Assembly: GCF_030272615.1 (NCBI RefSeq) | Contig: NC_081408.1 | Location: 618,384,476-618,448,475, forward strand | Origin: Cryptomeria japonica | Taxonomy: Eukaryota > Streptophyta > Pinopsida > Cupressales > Cupressaceae | Length of the DNA stretch: 64,000 nucleotides | Direction: 5' to 3' | In this document: one piece after another, positions 1 through 12,161 of the stretch | Numbering within the stretch: the stretch's first letter is position 1 | How the letters are laid out: each line of letters opens with the position of its first letter | Program-made: the position numbers and the translations under genes | The notes under the pieces: generated by a model | What the model was told of the DNA's origin: nothing | The model's input: the letters and a program-made list of their open reading frames with translations, nothing else | The model's database searches: none

Positions 1-2323
1 CATCAAAATGTTTGGCAAAAATGTATAACAATATAAAATCATGGGACTAGTAATCCATCCATGTTGTCCACCCCATAGGTCCCTCCATCCAAATGATCCT
101 CTTGCCTTCTCCCATCTGTGCCAGCTAAGCCACTTGTTGTCGAACCACTTCTCTTTTCCCTTGGATCTTATCCATGAGAACATCAAGAGAATTGACAAAA
201 GGGGTCTTCTCTCTACTAGTCCTCCCCCAAGTATAGCAATAGCTTCCCAGGTAGTAATAGTAACCTACATGACAATAGGAACCTTTGAAATTTCTTCTTC
301 TCCAATCTCATAACAATAGTAACCTACATGACAATAGAATAGTACATGACTCTATGAAAAGACTCAGTAAGAACACTAGCTCTGCCTTGAAATTTGTCCT
401 CATTTCTAATTTTCCATATGTACCAAAGAATGTCACATGAGAGAATAAACAAAAAGAGGTTACTATCCTTTTTAACACCATGATTTTAGCTAGAAGCAAT
501 ATCCAAAATGTTAATAGATAACAGAATAGAAAAGCCAAACACAAGCCATATTTCTCTAGCAATAATGCAATAAAAAAATATATGTCTGGTAGTCTCTACC
601 ACTATGCAAACATTGCAAATATCTTCACTGTGCTGCTCAATCCTAATAGGCAACCTATTAAGAATAAACAACCATTTGAAGCATTTCTTTTTGGGAGCCA
701 TAGGGCTACTCCACATCCTACTAAGTAAATTATGCCAATAGGAGATAGAGAAATCAGAGTGCCAAACAAAATTGATATGAGATAAAATGATATCAGTATA
801 AGTTAAAACATTATATACAGATTTAGCTTTAACATTACAAAGTAGTATACCATCAGTCCATGACTAAGTAAGGAATCTATCCTCACAAACCGTACACTTC
901 TTAGGGAGATGCAAAACATGAAAAGCTTCATAAATCATATTATAAGTCCTCCTATTGGAGGCAGGCAGATCAAACTTATTATAAATCTCATCACAAGAAA
1001 TAAGATTCTCATTAACAATAATATCCTTAAAACAAATACCTTTACTAGCCCACCTTTTGGCAGAGCAACTCTAAGTAAGAGAAAGTGGCTTAGATTTATG
1101 GTAAAGATTCCACCAGATACATCTTTCTCCACTAATGAGATCATTACTACTGGCCCAATTGTTAGAAATCCTAGACCTAACAAATTCCCAACCTCTCCAA
1201 ATGGATTTGAAGAAAAGGGAGTCTAAAATACAGATTGGAAAACCACCAACTACCAGATAACAAAAGGGGAGGGATTTATAGGTCTTGGACCCTTTAGGAG
1301 CTTCCATCTTAATATTATTCCTAACAAGCACTTTCCATGGATCGTTACCATCTAGGGCATGGAAAATCTATTTTGCAACCAGGGCAATCCTCTGGACTCT
1401 AAGATCCTTCAACCCTAGCCCTCCAACCTTCTTCTCCATACAACACCAATCCTACTTGACATAATGCATCTTCCTATTTCCTTTCCCATCAGACCATAAG
1501 AATCTCCTAATAGCTTTATGGATCACATTAACCTAATAATCGCTAAACATTCACATTGAGGCATAATATACACTGTAGGAGGACGAAATCTTTTGGAAAA
1601 CCTAAAGTCTCCCTACTAGAGATAAATAATTCTTGTCCCACTTATTAAACTTACCTTCAATCTTTCCTCTAACCCACATCTACATATCCTTCAGGCAAGG
1701 GGAAACAGAGAATGGGATTCCCATGTACCTCACTTGTTTCTTAGGCCCTACCCATTGATAGCCACATTAGCTCAGCCAATTAAGTGGCTCTTCTTTCCAT
1801 CCCAACAGGGTGGAATTTTACTGAGAAACTTTGGCTTTGAAGGCTTCACCAAAAATTCTGATCTTAGTAATTAGTGAGTCCATATTGTCCATGGATAGTT
1901 CAAGGAATAGGGCAATACCATTGGAAAACTATATGTTAAGCAGGTCTGAACTTTTTGGCAGGGAGATCCCTCTAATTCTAGGGGACGGGTTTCCCTCTCT
2001 TAACAAGTAGAAGAGAGCATCTAAGGAAATGGCAAATAGGGAAAGAACCAAGGGGTATCCTTATCTAATGGACCTGCTAAGTTTGAAAGATTGTGTCATG
2101 GAGGCATTGACCTCAATCTGAGTGGAGACATCCTTAAGGAGGACCTGAAGAAACTCACAAAATTCACTAGGAAAGACAAAAGCTTATAGCATCATCATGA
2201 TGAATCCCCATTCAAATATATCATAGGATTTTTCAAAGTCTAATAAAAACATAACAACATCCTGATTGGAAATCTTGTCCAACTCCATAGCTTCCCAGGT
2301 AGTAATAAGGCTCTCAAGGATAT
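1..2323 (-). pseudogene. LINE ORF2 3' part: RT palm core to zf-RVT
   Basis: The minus strand from 2323 downward reads reverse-transcriptase segments such as MFLLDFEKSYD and FCEFLQVLLKDVSTQIEV in several frames. The catalytic FADD position reads FSNG at 1917-1928, just after an in-frame stop, so the active-site aspartates are gone. A zf-RVT finger (C-x2-C-x7-H-x4-C, CNVC...TTRHIFFYC) lies at about 566-617. The first 480 bases should hold the ORF2 tail and 3' region, but no poly(A) end is visible. Upstream ORF2 lies at 43923-44836 beyond element B. Confidence 0.8.
2319..2323. repeat. Target-site duplication GATAT of element B
   Basis: GATAT ends at 2323 directly before the LTR start TGTAGACACC, and recurs at 43918-43922 after the end of the split 3' LTR. 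The LINE reading frame continues once one copy and everything between are removed. Confidence 0.9.
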
Positions 2324-3128
2324 TGTAGACACCTAAAATTGTCCTGTCTAATTAAATAAATATTTTATTTATTTAATTGTTTAAGCCTAATTCTTCTATT
2401 AATTAAATAAATCTTTATTTATTTAATTAATTCATTTATCCTCTTCTAGCCTTATTTCTCATTTAAATAAATACTATTATTTATTTAAATTATCCTTTTC
2501 CTAAATTAAATAAATATTTCATTTATTTAATTGATCCCACTTCCTCTATCAATTAAATACATCTTTATTTATTTAATTAATTCATTAGCCTTTTCCACCC
2601 ATGACACATGTCATTCATCTCTTAATTCCTACACTACCTACCATCTCATTATTTTATTATTTCTCTTACCTACCCTCTAATCTTAGCCGACCATTTATCT
2701 TTTACACCTCTCAATCTTATCCCTCCATTTCTTATAGTGTCTTCTATATAAGGAGACGCTTCCTTCATTATCAACCCTATTGAACTATTGAACTGATCAT
2801 TCTAATCATTCTACCCGACGACTCTAGCATTCAAACTTTCATATGCGATCAAGCCTACTTGGAACCACTTTTCCGTTCTTTGTTGAGCTCTTGTGCACAC
2901 ATAAAATATGAGAGCAAATATGTCAAGCAAGATCAATGGAGATAGGAAGAATGGAGATCCAAACCCTACTGGACATGTGATGGTATAATCTTTGTGATTT
3001 TATTTGTTTTGTATTGTCTTAGGTAATCTTCATATGTTATGGTGGATCTTTTTTGTTGTTAGGCTAGGGTTTTGTGGTTGAATTCATTTAGTCTTTCAAT
3101 ATTGTTGTTTCCATTTTCACCATAAACA
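2324..3128 (+). repeat. Element B 5' LTR
   Basis: Starts TGTAGACACCTAAAATTG and ends CCATAAACA. Its partner begins at 27251 and is 790 plus 15 bp around transposon G, also 805 bp. The first 260 bp hold five near-perfect AT palindromes (2350-2378, 2399-2430, 2461-2490, 2504-2532, 2551-2578). Confidence 0.92.
2744..2753 (+). promoter_or_regulatory. TATA box in element B LTR
   Basis: CTATATAAGG lies about 420 bp into the LTR, in a context kept in the other copy (27671-27680). Its position fits the U3 promoter of an LTR element. The transcription start is inferred, not seen. Confidence 0.6.
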
Positions 3129-4419
3129 TTTTGGCATACCCCATGGGACATGGATTTTTGTTAGATCTATGTTTTTTGCAGGTTTTTCCAACCCTATATT
3201 GTTGTTTTGTAAAACAATTTGGAGAATAACCTTGTGCAACTAGGGTTTAGGACACAAAATCAAGATCTTGGAGAGATTTGATCTAATCTCACAAACAGCT
3301 TTGAAATTTTGCACCAAATGTTTTTGGTAGGTTGAAGACAATATCAACAGCTCTCAAACCAGAATTTAGATCTATTGGAGCATATTTTAATTTTCTATGA
3401 TTTTTTTATGAATTTTCATAAAAAATTAATTTTGAGAGAAAATGAGAGAAATGTTTGGATTTTCTTATACTTTTTGAAAGCTCTCTAATTTATACACATG
3501 ATCTATTCTTTGTGATTTTAATTTTGATGCAAAATATTTCCTAAAAAATCAAATTTTTAAAAATTAGGGTTTTTCATTATTTTGATTAGATCTCACAAAC
3601 GGGTTTGAAGTTTGACATAAAAAAAATTTCCAGGTCAAGAACAGTATCAGAAATTCTCAGTAAAAGAATCAGATTTTTTGGATCATATGTGAATTTTCTA
3701 TGAATTTGTTATGCATTTTCATAAAAAAATTAATTTAGAGAGAAAATTAGCGAATTTTTTAGATTTTGTTACATTTTTGGAAAGCTCTAAGAATAATACA
3801 TAGGATCTGTTCTTTGTGATTTTAAATTTGATAAAAAATCATTCCTAAAATATCGGATCTTTGAAAATTAGGGTTTTTCATTATTTTGCTCATATCTCAC
3901 AAACGGCTTGGAAATTTTGCAGGAATTATTTTATGCAGGTTTGGAAGGCTATTGGAAGTGTCCAATAAAAAATTTAGATTTTTTGGATCAATGTTGCATT
4001 TTCTATGAATTTTTTATGGTTTTACATAAAAAAATAATTTTTGGAGCAAATTAGAAATTATTTTGGATTTTCTTACATTTCTGAAAATGTCTTGAAATTT
4101 AATAGGATCTTTGTTTTTTTTATGATGCAAAACAACTCATGGAAAATCAAATCTTTGAATTTGTCAAAAAATCCATTGTTGAAGGCCCCTATTTCACAAA
4201 GTCTTTTGGATCTAAAATTTACCTAACTTGTGTACTTGCAAGAGGGGTATTATTGCAAAACTACTAACAAATATTTGTTGCAAAATTTTGGCAAGGGTTT
4301 TCTTTTGATCTTTATTGTGTGCCTTATTTTTATAGATTATCAAACACTTCAATTGGTGCACTAAAATTGAACTAGTGTCTTTTGTGTCTTGAGCTATAGG
4401 CTCTTTTTGTTTAATCTTT

Positions 4420-4990
4420 AGAGGGCCTGTCTCCTTATGTGGTCATTAGGACTACTAGTGAGGAGAGAATGACCCAAGTGGTAGTGAGGAAACCCCACCT
4501 CTTCTGAACCATTATAAACAATTGTATCCATGGTGAAAACCATGGTTAACGTGTGCTGATTAGTTCATACCAACACTATGTCTCCCCATAAACCCATTTG
4601 ATCAAATTTATTTGATCATTTGTAGGGCGTAACCCCTACTAGGTGGGAGCCTTCTATATTTACAGAGCTAAAAGTTCTCCATGTATGGCCACACAAGCGG
4701 ATGCCCTTACTAGCACCTTTTTGTTTTAGAAAGCCAAAATCCTTCTAGTTTTTGGGTTAGGAGGTCAGACCTCTGGAGCGACCCACACACATATGGTTCT
4801 TAGTAGAGATACAAAGTTCACCATGGGGAGTTTTCATGGCTACTGATGCTTGGCTTCCCCAGAGAAGTGAGTGCCGAGGGTGGAGCCAGTGGGGTCAAGC
4901 ATCTAAGTATCCACTCTGAATAGAGTAGCCTCGGGGGAAACCCCATGTGGGATCAATAGCTATTGTCCTGGCCAACCATAAGAATTGTGC
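4420..4990 (+). other. Leader block conserved between elements B and C
   Basis: Shared islands with 46415-46920 occur in the same order: GGGCCTG, ACCCAAGTGGT (B) against ACCCAAAGTGGT (C), GGATGCCCTTACTAG, GAGAAGTGAGTGC, GGAGCCAGTG, then a CCAGCCATAGGA-like end. The rest of the two internal regions is unrelated by eye. Neither copy has a long open frame, so a conserved RNA element (packaging, dimerisation or translation) is more likely than protein; this is inference. Confidence 0.6.
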
Positions 4991-5277
4991 TTTTCTTATT
5001 TTGAACATTCAAACATTCAAGACCAAACATCAAAACATTGTGTTTTTTGTGTCTTCAAGTGTATGCAAAACATTTTTACATCAAACAACACACTTTCTTT
5101 TGATTCATTTTTTTTTAGTCTATACACTTACAAACATTGAGTCTTCATCAACATTGTGTCCTCTTGTCATGAAAAATAGTCAAACGAATTCAGATTTGGT
5201 CATGACAACAACTTCACAAATTGGAAAAAATGCACTCAGATTTTAGAACCGCGTTTGTGAAGTATACATGCACATTT

Positions 5278-5282
5278 GTGTT
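5278..5282. repeat. Target-site duplication GTGTT of element A
   Basis: GTGTT precedes TGTTAGGATT at 5283 and recurs at 11602-11606 right after the other LTR. Confidence 0.92.
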
Positions 5283-6086
5283 TGTTAGGATTCCCAAAGA
5301 TACTGAGAGGGGGGGGTGAATCAATATCTGATTGGTATATGAATTTTTTTATCTTATAACATGAAAAACATATTAAAACGGTGTACCAATAAAGTAGAAA
5401 TAATGCAACAAATAAGAACAAGAGCCACAACATGAAAAAAACACCATAACACAATATTTTAATGAGGAAACCTGGTGTGGGAAAAACCTCGGTGGGATTT
5501 ATGACCCACAATATTCGCTTACTGGCCAAAAAGGGAATATTATCGCTACAATAGGGGCCTACACATGCAGGAAGGCCAAGTGCCTAGAGATCACTGCTCA
5601 AATACAAAGGAAGTCACACTGACTTAGAAAAATGGATTGTACTAATCCAATGTCCTGTATTGCTTCAGATTAGCATCTGCTATCCCAGATTCAATACCGG
5701 TTTAAGCTCTACTACATACATAAACCCTTATCCAATAATTTGCATATTAGGTCTGCTACCTTCTATTCATATTTTGCATCATACCTCTACTTACCATTCT
5801 TTAATGATCTACAATGATCTCATACATATATGAGTCATATTACAATCTGCCATGTTGGCTTACAAAAGATTTTACAATTAATTACAAAATATATTAATAC
5901 AAAATTGTTGTCGGCCAGGGTGCCGATATTCTTCTTTTTTGATGCCGGTGTTCTATATGTCGATGTAGAGTCTGCTGGTGCCGGTGCCTGTGTTTGCCTG
6001 CTGGTATCACATGATTGTAAGGTTGCCATCAATGACAATACCTTCAATCACCTACAATTTCTCATTGGAGTGTTCATTTGCCAACA
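5283..6086 (-). repeat. Element A 3' LTR (left in window)
   Basis: Plus-strand text runs from TGTTAGGATTCCCAAAGATA to ATTTGCCAACA. It matches 10801-11601 over its whole length, with scattered substitutions and small indels. On the sense strand it begins TGTTGGCAAATG and ends CCTAACA. Confidence 0.92.
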
Positions 6087-6276
6087 ATCTCCCCCTTTGG
6101 CATTAATGGCAACACTCATGAGAAAAATTCAAGAATGTATCCAGAAACTGAAGTCCAAAAATCTTTGCCAAAAACTGTATGTCCAAAATGTATGCTCCCC
6201 TTAAGCAGATAATCTCTACTTCCTTCTGACCATTTTTCTCATCACACTACTCCCCCTTTGACATCAATGACAAAGG
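6087..6276 (-). promoter_or_regulatory. Doubled polypurine tract of element A
   Basis: Read on the minus strand, CAAAGGGGGAGAT directly abuts the 3' LTR (6087-6112). A second tract, CAAAGGGGGAGT, lies at 6249-6276. Each is preceded by a near-palindrome of the type TTGCCATTAATGCCAAAG. The LTR-adjacent one is the expected plus-strand primer; the distal copy is conserved in E and F and partly in D. Confidence 0.65.
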
Positions 6277-6501
6277 TTGTCATTCGCTGTCAGTGGAGTC
6301 CTGCCTGGATTCTTGTAACCGATGGGTTACTATCTTAAAAATATCTATCAAAATCAAGTTTATACTGCTGCTGAATCTTTTGTTGTCTTGTATTGCCTCT
6401 TGTGTTCTTTGCATTGTACCGGTGAGTATGTGCATTTTCTCTTTCGGTGTCTTCAGTCAGGGAACCAGAGCCTCAGATATTTCTTTTCTCAAAGAAATGA
6501 G

Positions 6502-9312
6502 CTAATCTAGTTTTGGACCAAGTCTACATTTCAAGTCCTTTGCTTTATCCTTTATCCTTTCTTTGTCCTTTTCTAACTTCGTGATTTTCTCTTCTAGCTC
6601 AGCAATTTGCTTTTCTATCTCCAAAAATGATTCTGATGTACCTATCAGATTGTCACCAATATTGTTTATCTCATCTTGTGCTTTTCTGATTTCCTTGTCT
6701 AGATCCTCTGTTAGAATGTTTGTTTTACAAGTGTCTTTGTATAGTTTCTTAAAGTCAAAAATTATCTTTCCAAGTTCTGGTAATAGGGTATCCATTTTCT
6801 CTTTATTCTTCTTCACAATTTCCTCAAAGAATTTCTCTTTTTCCTTAATCATTCTCTCCTTAAATGTATCTTCATTTATTTGATCAATAGTCAATATGTT
6901 GTCGGTGATGAACTTAGACAATGTGTCTAGTTGACCTAAAGAATCCTTATTATCAACAATGCACTTTGGTGCTATCAATTTAAGAATGGGAATTGTATCA
7001 TCAATAGCCTTATAGGCTTGCGCATTACATTTTGTTATCTTCATTATTGAATCCAATAAGACCTCTATTATATTTGTAGGTCTGAATTGTGCCATAGAAG
7101 TACTAGATGTTTGTCCAACTGTCTTCACAATAGCCATGCTACCAGTTGTAGTAATCACCTTGCTTGATTCGATCTCTAGTAGGTCAGTCTGTGTTTGCAT
7201 TTCTATAAACAAAGGTTTAGGCTTTTCAGTTTTGGTCGGTGGCACTGTTTCTGTCTGAACTTGTGCCTCAACCTGTACCTGTTCTGATTTCTCCATCTGT
7301 GTCTCAGAAGGTTTCTCTAAGCTTTCAACTACTAGTTTCTCAGATGTAGTCTCAGTTTGTACCTTTGTACTTTCCTTTGCTGGTTCTTCTGATGTTTTTT
7401 TAGTTGTATCTACCGGTTTCTCAGTGGTATCCACTGCCAGTTACTCTGTAGGTTTTTCTATGCTTATCTTCCTGCCATCAATGCTACATGCCGGTGAGCA
7501 GTGGATAATACTGTCTAGTTTGGTTCACTGATAAGTTTATCTATTTCATTAGTTGAGTTGACTGGATGTAGTGTAAGTAATTTTTCAATCTTAATTTTCT
7601 TGTCCAACTCAACAATGGCTAACCTTCTAGCTTCTAATCTCCTATATAGATCATTTAGTATTTCATCAACAACTTCCATAAAAAAATTCTTATAAATATC
7701 TAAGTGTAAAATTACACTGTTCTCTATGCTTTCCTTGTCATCTGTTGATAGTGTGTTGTATATTTTGCTGATGTTCTTCAATTTTCCATCTTCAGTTATT
7801 TCACTCAAGAGTTTATCCAATGGAGCAATATCTTGTTTTACCTTCTTTTTCTTAGGAGTCATTTTCTTTACTGGAGTCCTTATTGCCTGTCGTTTTTGTC
7901 TGGTTCTCTTTGGTGTAGGTGAGGGTACCGATGAGGGTTTTATTTTCCTTTCTACCCTTTTGAATACCATTTGTATAGCACTCTTAGAGGAAGTTACAAC
8001 CAGTGAAAGATGAGTTTCCAGTTGAAGTCCTTCCAACTCACTTTCTTTTATACCAATTTGCTTCAAAACATCTTCTTTAATTTCTTTAGCCTATCGGGTT
8101 CCTTTCCTCACTGTTGCTTCAACTTTCTTTACCCTTTTCCTAGACTGAATTCCACTTTCAATTATTTCTGCATTTCCAAAGACCTTCTCAATGGGTTTCC
8201 TTCGGTGCTTCAAGGAGGGCTTTTGCATAAGTTTCAATAATATTGTCATATGTCTCATAGCCCATTTCATTTACCCAGATAGTTCTAGGGACAACTGCCT
8301 CCATCCAGATTTCATCTTTCTTGATTACAAAATAGATTTCTTTCTGATATTTGTCCACAATAGCTTGTGACAGTCTTACTCTAGTTTTTATTTGAGCCTT
8401 TAATGCTTGAAAGTATTCATTTAAGTTTTTCTCCCAGTTTTCTCCCATATTGCTCAATAGATCCAATAGTTGTTTTCCTACCGGAATGTCAAAACCAAAA
8501 TCTCTTACACCAATACCGAGTACTTGTTTAGTTATGTACAACATTAGACAAACAAGCAAGTTTCCAAATCTGAATGTTCCTTTCTTATCTCTTTTAATTT
8601 TCCCCAGATTGTCTATCAATTCATCTTTGAGCCATTCACATACATCTATTCTAGCATTATCATTAACCATATCATAGGCACTTTTGATACATAGGCTAGA
8701 AACTGAGTTTAACCTATTTGCATGTGTAGCTTTATAACCTAAGATCATACTAATAAATCTGACATTGATGTCTTTTACATCATTTACCCTTAGAGACCTT
8801 TTGTCGAATGTTGCACTGGTTAGGTTTATCAATGTGTCATTTGAGACTTTCTTTGTTCTATCAGGTCTGCTACCGGTGGAAGGTAACCCTATTACTACTT
8901 TGACAACTTCCTTCATGCTTTTATGGATTGAATCCAACTAGAAGAATTCACCATGAACTCTTCTTAACACAATCCTTATAATATCCTTGGGAAAATCTGG
9001 GACACTAAGGATTTCAATAAAACCTAGGGTTTCCACTATCTTATGTTCTGGCTTGATATTTCTAGACTCATTACAAATCATAGTCATATACATATTTTTG
9101 ATCTCATCATCACCTAATTCCTCTATATGACAATGTATATACATTCTAGGGTCTTCAGCATATACTACTCCCTTAGGAATTTGAGAAAATGCACCCATGC
9201 TATCATCTTTCTTTGCAATTTTATGAACCAGTTTGAATACGAGTCTAGGGCACTTAACAACCTCAACAATAGTAGGATTTGCAATAAATTCAAGAGTGGA
9301 TGAAGATGCCAT
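6502..9312 (-). pseudogene. Element A ORF2: long protein of unrecognised family
   Basis: Frames run 9312-8938 and 8937-8188 (continuous, one TAG), then after a frameshift 8066-7515 and 7434-6502. The N-terminal domain has AFSQIP, CHIEELGDDEIK and IVLRRVHGEFF. A central domain has SATFDKRSLRVNDVKD and FRFGNLLVCLMLY. A basic segment follows (TPKRTRQKRQ, MTPKKKKVKQD), then a low-complexity E/K/T segment and a coiled-coil tail. Element D ORF2 shares the same landmarks. No enzyme motif is visible, so a structural or nucleic-acid-binding role in the particle is only a guess. The start at 9312 (MASSST) is the first Met after an AT-rich gap. Confidence 0.65.
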
Positions 9313-9655
9313 AGCTATAAATACCTCAATCTGCCTTAAGGATGAATGCTTTGATGAATTGCTTCACTTCTTCGCTAAGAATGCCTTCGCTTGGGAATTT
9401 TCGCGCTCTCGAAGATTTGAATGCTCGGTAAATGAAAAAGGAGCCAAAACACTTGCTTTATAATGTTATTTTCTCCAACTACCACATTTATTTCTTGCTG
9501 GTTAAGTCACAACTTAACTCATCTGTTGGTATAGAAGTAATTTCAACTTCTCACCATCAACCGAGGGAATAATAGCATGTTTTTCATTTTGTTGCTAAAC
9601 CCTCAAGGATTTTCCTTCAGTTAGATGAAGAGTCTCCTGCCGGTGGAGTGTTACT

Positions 9656-10729
9656 CTATTCTGCTAGTGGAGGAGTATTCCCATCAACATTCTGATCTGA
9701 CTTTCTGATCCATTGTTTTGAGAATTCTTGCTTTACCTCTTCAACCTTTTCTTTACCTTTCAAACTAGGACTTTTGTTATTTGCCGGTGGGGACTTGCTT
9801 CTGCAAAATTTTTCAATATGTCGAATCTTGTTACAGGCATAACAAGTCACATTGTTTTTCTGAATAGCTTTCTCATATCCTATGCCGGTATGTGTTCTGC
9901 ATTGATTAGATAAGTGTCCAAATCTTCCACAAACATAACATCTTACATTCATTCTACAATTTTCTGAATTATGACTAACTTTGTTGCATTTAGAACATTG
10001 ACCGGTGGGTGTATTAGTGTTCTGATAATTTCTAGATCTACATTGATTTTCTCTATGATCATACTTATTACACTTAAAGCATTTCCCATTAAATTTGTAA
10101 GCATTAGGTTGTCTTACCGGTTTTCTATCATCATGATTGTTTGCAGTACGGGAGCTTTCACCAATTTCAAAGCCAAGTCCATTTGTATCACCATTAGGTT
10201 TTTGATTCTTTAGCATGTCACCAAGTTCTTCTGAACTTTTCTTGAATTTCTCCTTGTGTTGATTTGCAGCTGTCAGTTCGTTCTCCAACATTTCTTTCTA
10301 TCTCATTAGTTCAGTTCTATCATTTTGTGTATGCATCAGATTTGTCTTCAACATATCATTTTCATGACTAAGTCTTGTGTTTTCATTTCGAGCATCATTT
10401 AGTCTTCTAACTAATTCTTCTTCATTCTTCTTCCGATTTTCATTTTCTTTACAAAATCTCATGGTGATGTCTTCCATCTCATTCTTTGTTGTATTGATTT
10501 CTTGTCTTAGCTTGTTTACCAAATCATTAAGAGTTTCCTTTTCATCTTCATCATTTTGCATCTTTTCACAAAGTTCTCTCCTCTTGTTCCTTGCAATAGT
10601 AAAATTATTTTTAAGTGCTTGAATGATATCCTGAGCAGCCTGCATATCATCTTCAAGTTTGATATTCTTCACCTTTTCTACATCATAGTTTGAAAGAGTT
10701 GTTTCCAATTGCTTTCTCAAGTTTTCCAT
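9656..10729 (-). pseudogene. Element A ORF1: coiled coil plus four CCHC zinc knuckles (gag/nucleocapsid-like)
   Basis: The sense start MENLRK at 10729 lies about 60 nt after the primer binding site; an in-frame Met at 10786 is possible. About 190 residues of heptad-rich coiled coil are followed by four C-x2-C-x4-H-x4-C knuckles: CFKCNKYDHRENQC, CSKCNKVSHNSENC, CYVCGRFGHLSNQC and CYACNKIRHIEKFC. One in-frame TAG at 10298-10300 breaks the frame. Zinc knuckles bind RNA in retroelement nucleocapsids. The usual Copia capsid domain is not recognisable, so the coiled coil may replace or follow a lost capsid. Confidence 0.75.
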
Positions 10730-10782
10730 CTCTACCAATGTCAAGATCTTCCTCAAGTTGTTAGGCTTTTGAAAATAGAGGA

Positions 10783-10800
10783 CCAAGCTCTGATACCAAT
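10783..10800 (-). promoter_or_regulatory. Primer binding site of element A
   Basis: The minus strand reads ATTGGTATCAGAGCTTGG immediately inside the 5' LTR. It is complementary to the 3' end of plant initiator-methionine tRNA, typical of Copia-type elements, and sets the direction of the element. Confidence 0.88.
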
Positions 10801-11601
10801 TGTTAGGATTCCCAAAGATACTGAGAGGGGGGAGGTGAATCAGTATCTGACCGGTATATGAATTTTCTTATCTTATAACATGAAAAGCATATTATAACTA
10901 TGTACTGGTAAAGCAGAAATAATGCAACAAATAAGAACAAGAGCCACAACATGAAAAGCACACCATAACACAATATTTTAACGAGGAAACTCGGTGTGGG
11001 AAAAACCTCGGTGGGATTTGTGACCCACAATATTTTCTTACTGGCCAATAAGGGAATATTACTACAATAGGGGCCTAGACATGCAGGAAGGCCAAGTGCC
11101 TAGAGCTCACTACTCAAATACAAAGGAAGTCACACTGACTTAGAAAAATGGATTGTACTAATCCAATGTCTTTTTTGCTTCAGATTAGCATCTGCTATGT
11201 CAGATTCAATATCAGTTTAAGCTCTGCTACATACATAAACCCTTATCCAATAATTCAGATATTAGGTCTGCTACCTTCTATTCATATTTCGCATCATACC
11301 TCTACTTACCATTATTTAATGATCTACAATAATCTCATACATATATGAGTCATATTACAATCTGCCATGTTGGCTTACAAAAGATTTTACAATTAATTAC
11401 AAAATACATTAATACAAAATTGTTGTTGGCCAGGGTGCCGGTATTCTTCTTTTTCGATGTCGGTGTTCTATATGCCGATGTAGAGTCTGTCGGTGTCGGT
11501 GCCTGTTTCCACCTGCCGGTATCACATGATTGTAAGGTTTCCATCAATGACAATACCTTCAATCACCTACAATTTCTCATTGGAGTGTGCATTTGCCAAC
11601 A
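10801..11601 (-). repeat. Element A 5' LTR (right in window)
   Basis: 801-bp partner of 5283-6086. Its plus-strand start holds GAGAGGGGGG followed by TGAATCAGTATC; on the sense strand this is a C-rich tract near the U5 end, also seen in D, E and F. Confidence 0.92.
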
Positions 11602-12161
11602 GTGTTCAGAATTGGAAAAACACTTACAATCCAACAAACAAGAGCAGTTAGTTTCAGACTCATTGAGCTTCCAAAGTTATTTCTCTAGATTTTCATCTAG
11701 CATTCAACCTACCTTTGGGTCTCACAAAGTCCAACATTTCTTTACACCTTGCATTATATTCACATTTGTCTAAACTTGAGTCAAAAGCTCACTTGCTTGT
11801 CCTCATCTTACTTTGTCAACACACTACATACAACAACATTTTGCTAAGTGGTCCCTCATCAAGGTCTATCACCTTTGGGTCTCATTTGGTCTTACTTGGA
11901 GTCAAGGTCAACTTACCTCATTAAGAGAAACTATCATCTCTTTGGAAGCCACACCTACTCTACTATATACATACTTGATCTTACACTTTGGACATTGCAA
12001 GTACACCTCGGATTCATTTACATTTCATCCAGATCTTGGTCTTCCATACTCTTTTCCATTTTCATCTAGTCTAAAACACCTTGGTCAAGACCTAGTTCAT
12101 GGTTGAAACCCATTCCCAAAAATCTAGGAGAGAAGCTAAATAGGCTCAAGAGTCCACAAAC
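11602..12161 (+). other. Element B leader, right part
   Basis: Continuation of the B leader after element A. It holds many C/T-rich words such as CACTTACAATCCAAC and no convincing gene. It ends at the first gag-like start codon at 12162. Confidence 0.55.

Larger units (their letters stand above)
3129..5282 (+). other. Element B untranslated leader (left part)
   Basis: No credible coding frame. From 3200 to 4060 a diverged unit recurs about three times, with 'ctcacaaacggcttgaaatttt' type text (written here as CTCACAAACGG plus TTGAAATTTT) and 'tctatgaatttttatg' type text, consistent with internal duplication of the leader. The part at 4420-4990 is alignable to the leader of element C (about 46415-46920). 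The leader continues at 11602-12161 beyond nested element A. Confidence 0.6.
5283..11601 (-). mobile_element. Element A: pol-less Copia-like LTR retrotransposon
   Basis: 6319 bp inserted in the leader of B with 5-bp duplication GTGTT. LTRs of 801 and 804 bp flank an internal region that reads on the minus strand: primer binding site next to 10801, ORF1 (coiled coil plus four CCHC knuckles), ORF2 (unrecognised long protein), then two polypurine tracts. No protease, integrase, RT or RNase H is present and there is no room for them, so the element must use enzymes in trans. Copia-like is inferred from the TGGTATCAGAGC-type primer site and the C-rich U5 end. Confidence 0.88.

Noticed and set aside
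5830-6204. Plus-strand 124-codon frame (and its partner at 11345-11773)
   Set aside because: Both lie in the LTRs of element A and run out into unrelated flanks; no domain, and opposite to the element's sense.
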